Assembly (NCBI GenBank): GCA_000341795.1
Contig: AODO01000018.1
Coordinates: 145,893-209,892, forward strand
Source of the DNA: Rhodococcus triatomae BKS 15-14
GTDB lineage: Bacteria; Actinomycetota; Actinomycetes; Mycobacteriales; Mycobacteriaceae
Length of the DNA stretch: 64,000 bases
Direction: 5' to 3'
Shown here: piece after piece, positions 62,071 through 64,000 of the stretch
Numbering within the stretch: position 1 is the stretch's first letter
How the letters are laid out: the number at the start of each line of letters is the position of its first letter
Position numbers and translations under genes: made by a program
Notes under the pieces: generated by a model
What the model saw: only the letters and a program-made list of their open reading frames with translations
What the model was told of the DNA's origin: nothing
The model's database searches: none

Positions 62071-62925
62071 GTGCTCGCCGACGCGCTTCCCCTGCTCGCC
62101 TGCCCGCACTGCGGTGGCCACCTCGACGAGGCCGACGGTGCGCTCCTGTGCGGCAGCGGCCACAGCTTCGACATCGCCCGCCAGGGCTACGTCAGCCTGC
62201 TCGCCGGGGCGTCGAAGATCACCGGCGACAGTGCCGAGATGATCGCCGCTCGGGCAGAGTTCCTCGATGCCGGCCACTTCGACCGGCTGCGCGCCGCGGT
62301 CGCCGACGCCACCGTCGCCGCCGGTCTGGACGCTCCCGCCGTCCTCGAGGTCGGTGCCGGAACCGGTCACTACCTCGCGACGGTCCTCGACGCGCTGCCC
62401 GACGCGGTCGGTGTCGGTGTCGACGTCTCGAAGGCGGCGGCCCGCCGGCTCGCCCGGAGTCATCCCCGGGCGGCCGCGGTCGTCGCCGACGTCTGGACGC
62501 AGCTGCCCGTGCAGGACGGCGCGACGAGCCACGCCCTGTCGATCTTCGCGCCTCGGAACGCGGGGGAACTGCACCGGGTGCTGCGGTCCGACGGTGAACT
62601 GATCGTGCTCACCCCGACGGACCGGCACCTCGGCGAGTTGGTGTCGCACCTGTCGATGGTCCGGGTGGACGAGAACAAGACGGAACGCCTCGGGGCGGCG
62701 CTGGCGGGTCACTTCGACCGGATCGACCGTGTCGTGGTCGAGTACCCGATGACGTTGTCGCACGCGGAGGCCCGGCACCTGGTCGGGATGGGGCCGTCGG
62801 CACGGCACCTGGGGCCGCGGGCCCTGGCCGATGCCCTCGGCGAACTTCCCGAACCGGTGACGGTGACCGTGTCCGTCACCGTCAGCCGCTACCGGCCACG
62901 GTGGTCCGCCACCACGGTCTCGTAG
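62071..62925 (+). CDS. RlmA-type 23S rRNA methyltransferase
   Basis: 284 residues from GTG 62071, chosen because GGGAGG lies 6 bases before it; longer in-frame starts lack such a site. An N-terminal zinc knuckle (Cys11, Cys14, Cys27, His31) leads into SFDIARQGYVSLL, the signature of RlmA(I)/RlmA(II), followed by a SAM-binding fold with LEVGAGTGHYL. RlmA enzymes methylate N1 of G745 or G748 in 23S rRNA; the G748 type (TlrB) gives tylosin/mycinamicin resistance in producers. Which base is used here cannot be told. The 3' end overlaps glgM by 37 bases. Confidence 0.88.
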   Translation: MLADALPLLACPHCGGHLDEADGALLCGSGHSFDIARQGYVSLLAGASKITGDSAEMIAARAEFLDAGHFDRLRAAVADATVAAGLDAPAVLEVGAGTGHYLATVLDALPDAVGVGVDVSKAAARRLARSHPRAAAVVADVWTQLPVQDGATSHALSIFAPRNAGELHRVLRSDGELIVLTPTDRHLGELVSHLSMVRVDENKTERLGAALAGHFDRIDRVVVEYPMTLSHAEARHLVGMGPSARHLGPRALADALGELPEPVTVTVSVTVSRYRPRWSATTVS

Positions 62926-64000
62926 ACGCCGAGCGTCTGATGGGCGATCTCGGCCCACGAGAACTCGGCGATGGCGCGCGCGCGTCCGGCGCGGCCCATC
63001 GCGGCGGCGGTGGCGCGGTCGGCGCACACGGCGTTCACCGCGGTGGCGAGGGCGTCCTCGTACGCCTCCGGCTCGTAGGCGTTGTAGTGCACGAGGCGGC
63101 CCGTCGTGCCGTCGTCCACGACCTCGGGGATCCCACCGACGTCGGAGGCCACCACGGCCGTTTCGCACGCCATCGCCTCGAGGTTCACGATTCCCAGCGG
63201 CTCGTACACCGAGGGGCAGATGAATATGGTTGCGGCGGAAAGGATCTGGCGAACGGATGCCGTGGGGAGCATCTCCCGGATCCAGTGGACGCCGTCACGG
63301 ACGGCGCGCAGGTCCTCGACGGCGCGCGCCGTATCGGAGCCGATCTCGGGGGTGTCGGGAGCGCCCGCGCAGAGCACCAGCTGGATGTCCGGATCGAACC
63401 GGTGCGCGGCTGCGACCAGGTGCCCGAGACCCTTCTGTCGGGTGATGCGGCCGACGAACACCGCGAGCGGGCGACTCGGGTCGATCCCGAGCCGGCCGAG
63501 TGTCTCCGAGGCCCACGGATCCTCCTCCGGATACCAGACGTCGGTGTCGATTCCGTTGCGCACCACGTGCACTCGGTCCGGATCAACGAACGGGTAGGCG
63601 TCCAGGAGATCGGCGCGCATGCCCGAACTCACCGCGACGATCGCGTCGGCGTACCGGATCGCGTTGCGCTCGGACCACGACGAGACCCGGTAGCCGCCGC
63701 CCAGCTGCTCGGCCTTCCACGGCCGTCGGGGTTCGAGGGAGTGTGCCGTCAGGACGTGTGGCACACCGTGCAGCTGCCCCGCGAGGTGGCCGGCCAGCCC
63801 CGCATACCAGGTGTGCGAGTGGACCACGTCGACGCCCGACGCGGCGGCCGCCATCCGCAACTCCGCCGACAACACTCCGAGGGCCGGATTGGCCGATGCC
63901 AGTGCCGGATCGGGGCCGTGCACCTGAGCGCCCTCGCGGGGCGCGCCCATGCAGTGCACGTCGACGGTGCACAGGCGGGTGAGCTGCGCGACGAGCTCGG
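62889..64000 (-). CDS. glgM: GlgM, alpha-maltose-1-phosphate synthase, N-terminus cut by window edge
   Basis: About 370 residues are visible, with the frame open to the window edge; some 20-30 N-terminal residues are missing. It is a GT4-family GT-B glycosyltransferase: VHSHTWYAGLAGHL, then the C-terminal nucleotide-sugar domain with VFVGRITRQKGLGHL and the E-x7-E motif (YEPLGIVNLEAMA). In mycobacteria this gene (Rv1212c) makes maltose-1-phosphate from ADP-glucose and glucose-1-phosphate for alpha-glucan and capsule synthesis and also contributes to methylglucose polysaccharide. glgC would be expected divergent just outside the window. Confidence 0.92.
   Translation of the reverse strand, partial: ELVAQLTRLCTVDVHCMGAPREGAQVHGPDPALASANPALGVLSAELRMAAAASGVDVVHSHTWYAGLAGHLAGQLHGVPHVLTAHSLEPRRPWKAEQLGGGYRVSSWSERNAIRYADAIVAVSSGMRADLLDAYPFVDPDRVHVVRNGIDTDVWYPEEDPWASETLGRLGIDPSRPLAVFVGRITRQKGLGHLVAAAHRFDPDIQLVLCAGAPDTPEIGSDTARAVEDLRAVRDGVHWIREMLPTASVRQILSAATIFICPSVYEPLGIVNLEAMACETAVVASDVGGIPEVVDDGTTGRLVHYNAYEPEAYEDALATAVNAVCADRATAAAMGRAGRARAIAEFSWAEIAHQTLGVYETVVADHRGR

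Noticed and set aside
62071..62925. The RlmA-type gene as a macrolide-resistance determinant
   Set aside because: RlmA homologues are mostly housekeeping rRNA methyltransferases, and the G745/G748 specificity cannot be read from the sequence.

Overview
The window is chromosomal DNA of a high-GC actinomycete of the mycolic-acid group, most likely Rhodococcus or a close Nocardiaceae relative. Three things point there. Coding third positions are almost all G or C, GTG starts and ATGA/GTGA stop-start overlaps are common, and the gene order follows the Mycobacterium tuberculosis block Rv1157c to Rv1212c (recalled from knowledge, not searched). The backbone includes pimE, phhB, mutT2, typA, lpqW, mshB, fbiC, fdxC, dapC, rocA, pruB, fadD36, dapD, dapE, a LOG-family gene, folP2, gpgS, an Rv1209-like gene, tagA, an Rv1211-like gene and glgM. 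These imply phosphatidylinositol mannosides, mycothiol, coenzyme F420, meso-DAP/lysine synthesis and methylglucose-lipopolysaccharide/alpha-glucan metabolism. I see no tRNA, rRNA, insertion sequence, prophage or CRISPR array.

Layout. Positions 1-1479: an NTF2-like gene cut by the left edge, a small protein with serine at every third residue, and a secreted Rv1157c-like protein. 1888-9112: envelope and housekeeping genes pimE, phhB/mutT2, a tiny Cys-rich basic protein, typA, lpqW and mshB. 9203-15702: glutamate decarboxylase, small membrane and acidic proteins, a secreted beta-propeller, udgB and two PH-domain membrane proteins. 15735-26883: fbiC, a hypothetical gene, fdxC-dapC, rocA-pruB, an MpaB/DUF2236-type oxygenase facing a TetR gene, and fadD36. 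27066-33534: small membrane proteins, a tandem universal stress protein, a His-rich CopB-type ATPase with a CsoR-like operator, an AhpD-like protein, a CurA/PTGR-type reductase and a YrdB-like protein.

Accessory regions. 33531-36653 is a kynurenine operon, kynA - amidohydrolase - kynU, in which an amidohydrolase-superfamily protein sits where a formamidase would be expected. Divergent from it, 36829-40084 holds an LLM-type flavin monooxygenase, an SRPBCC protein, a flavin reductase and a degenerate RibBA-like protein, facing a LuxR-type regulator gene. This resembles Rv1936-Rv1940 of M. tuberculosis. 40991-46579 carries an enoyl-CoA hydratase, an amino-acid permease, dapD, a secreted SMP-30-like protein and dapE. 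46564-57327 is a run of seven mostly overlapping minus-strand genes with a LysR gene and a divergent SDR. It combines a QsuD-like dehydrogenase, an MHS-type transporter and a TIM-barrel isomerase with two flavoenzymes, a Gfo/Idh/MocA protein and an aldo-keto reductase, and looks like a catabolic pathway for a hydroxylated alicyclic acid. 57381-64000 returns to the backbone: two LOG genes, folP2, gpgS, an Rv1209-like gene, tagA, a DUF3117 gene, an RlmA-type methyltransferase and glgM, which is cut by the right edge.

The strongest leads are the kyn-operon amidohydrolase as a possible non-canonical kynurenine formamidase, the monooxygenase cluster with a catalytically eroded RibBA, the shikimate-like catabolic operon, the strict Ser-x-x repeat protein, and a family of related hairpins placed directly after stop codons. 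All functional calls are by eye from motifs and context; none was checked against a database.
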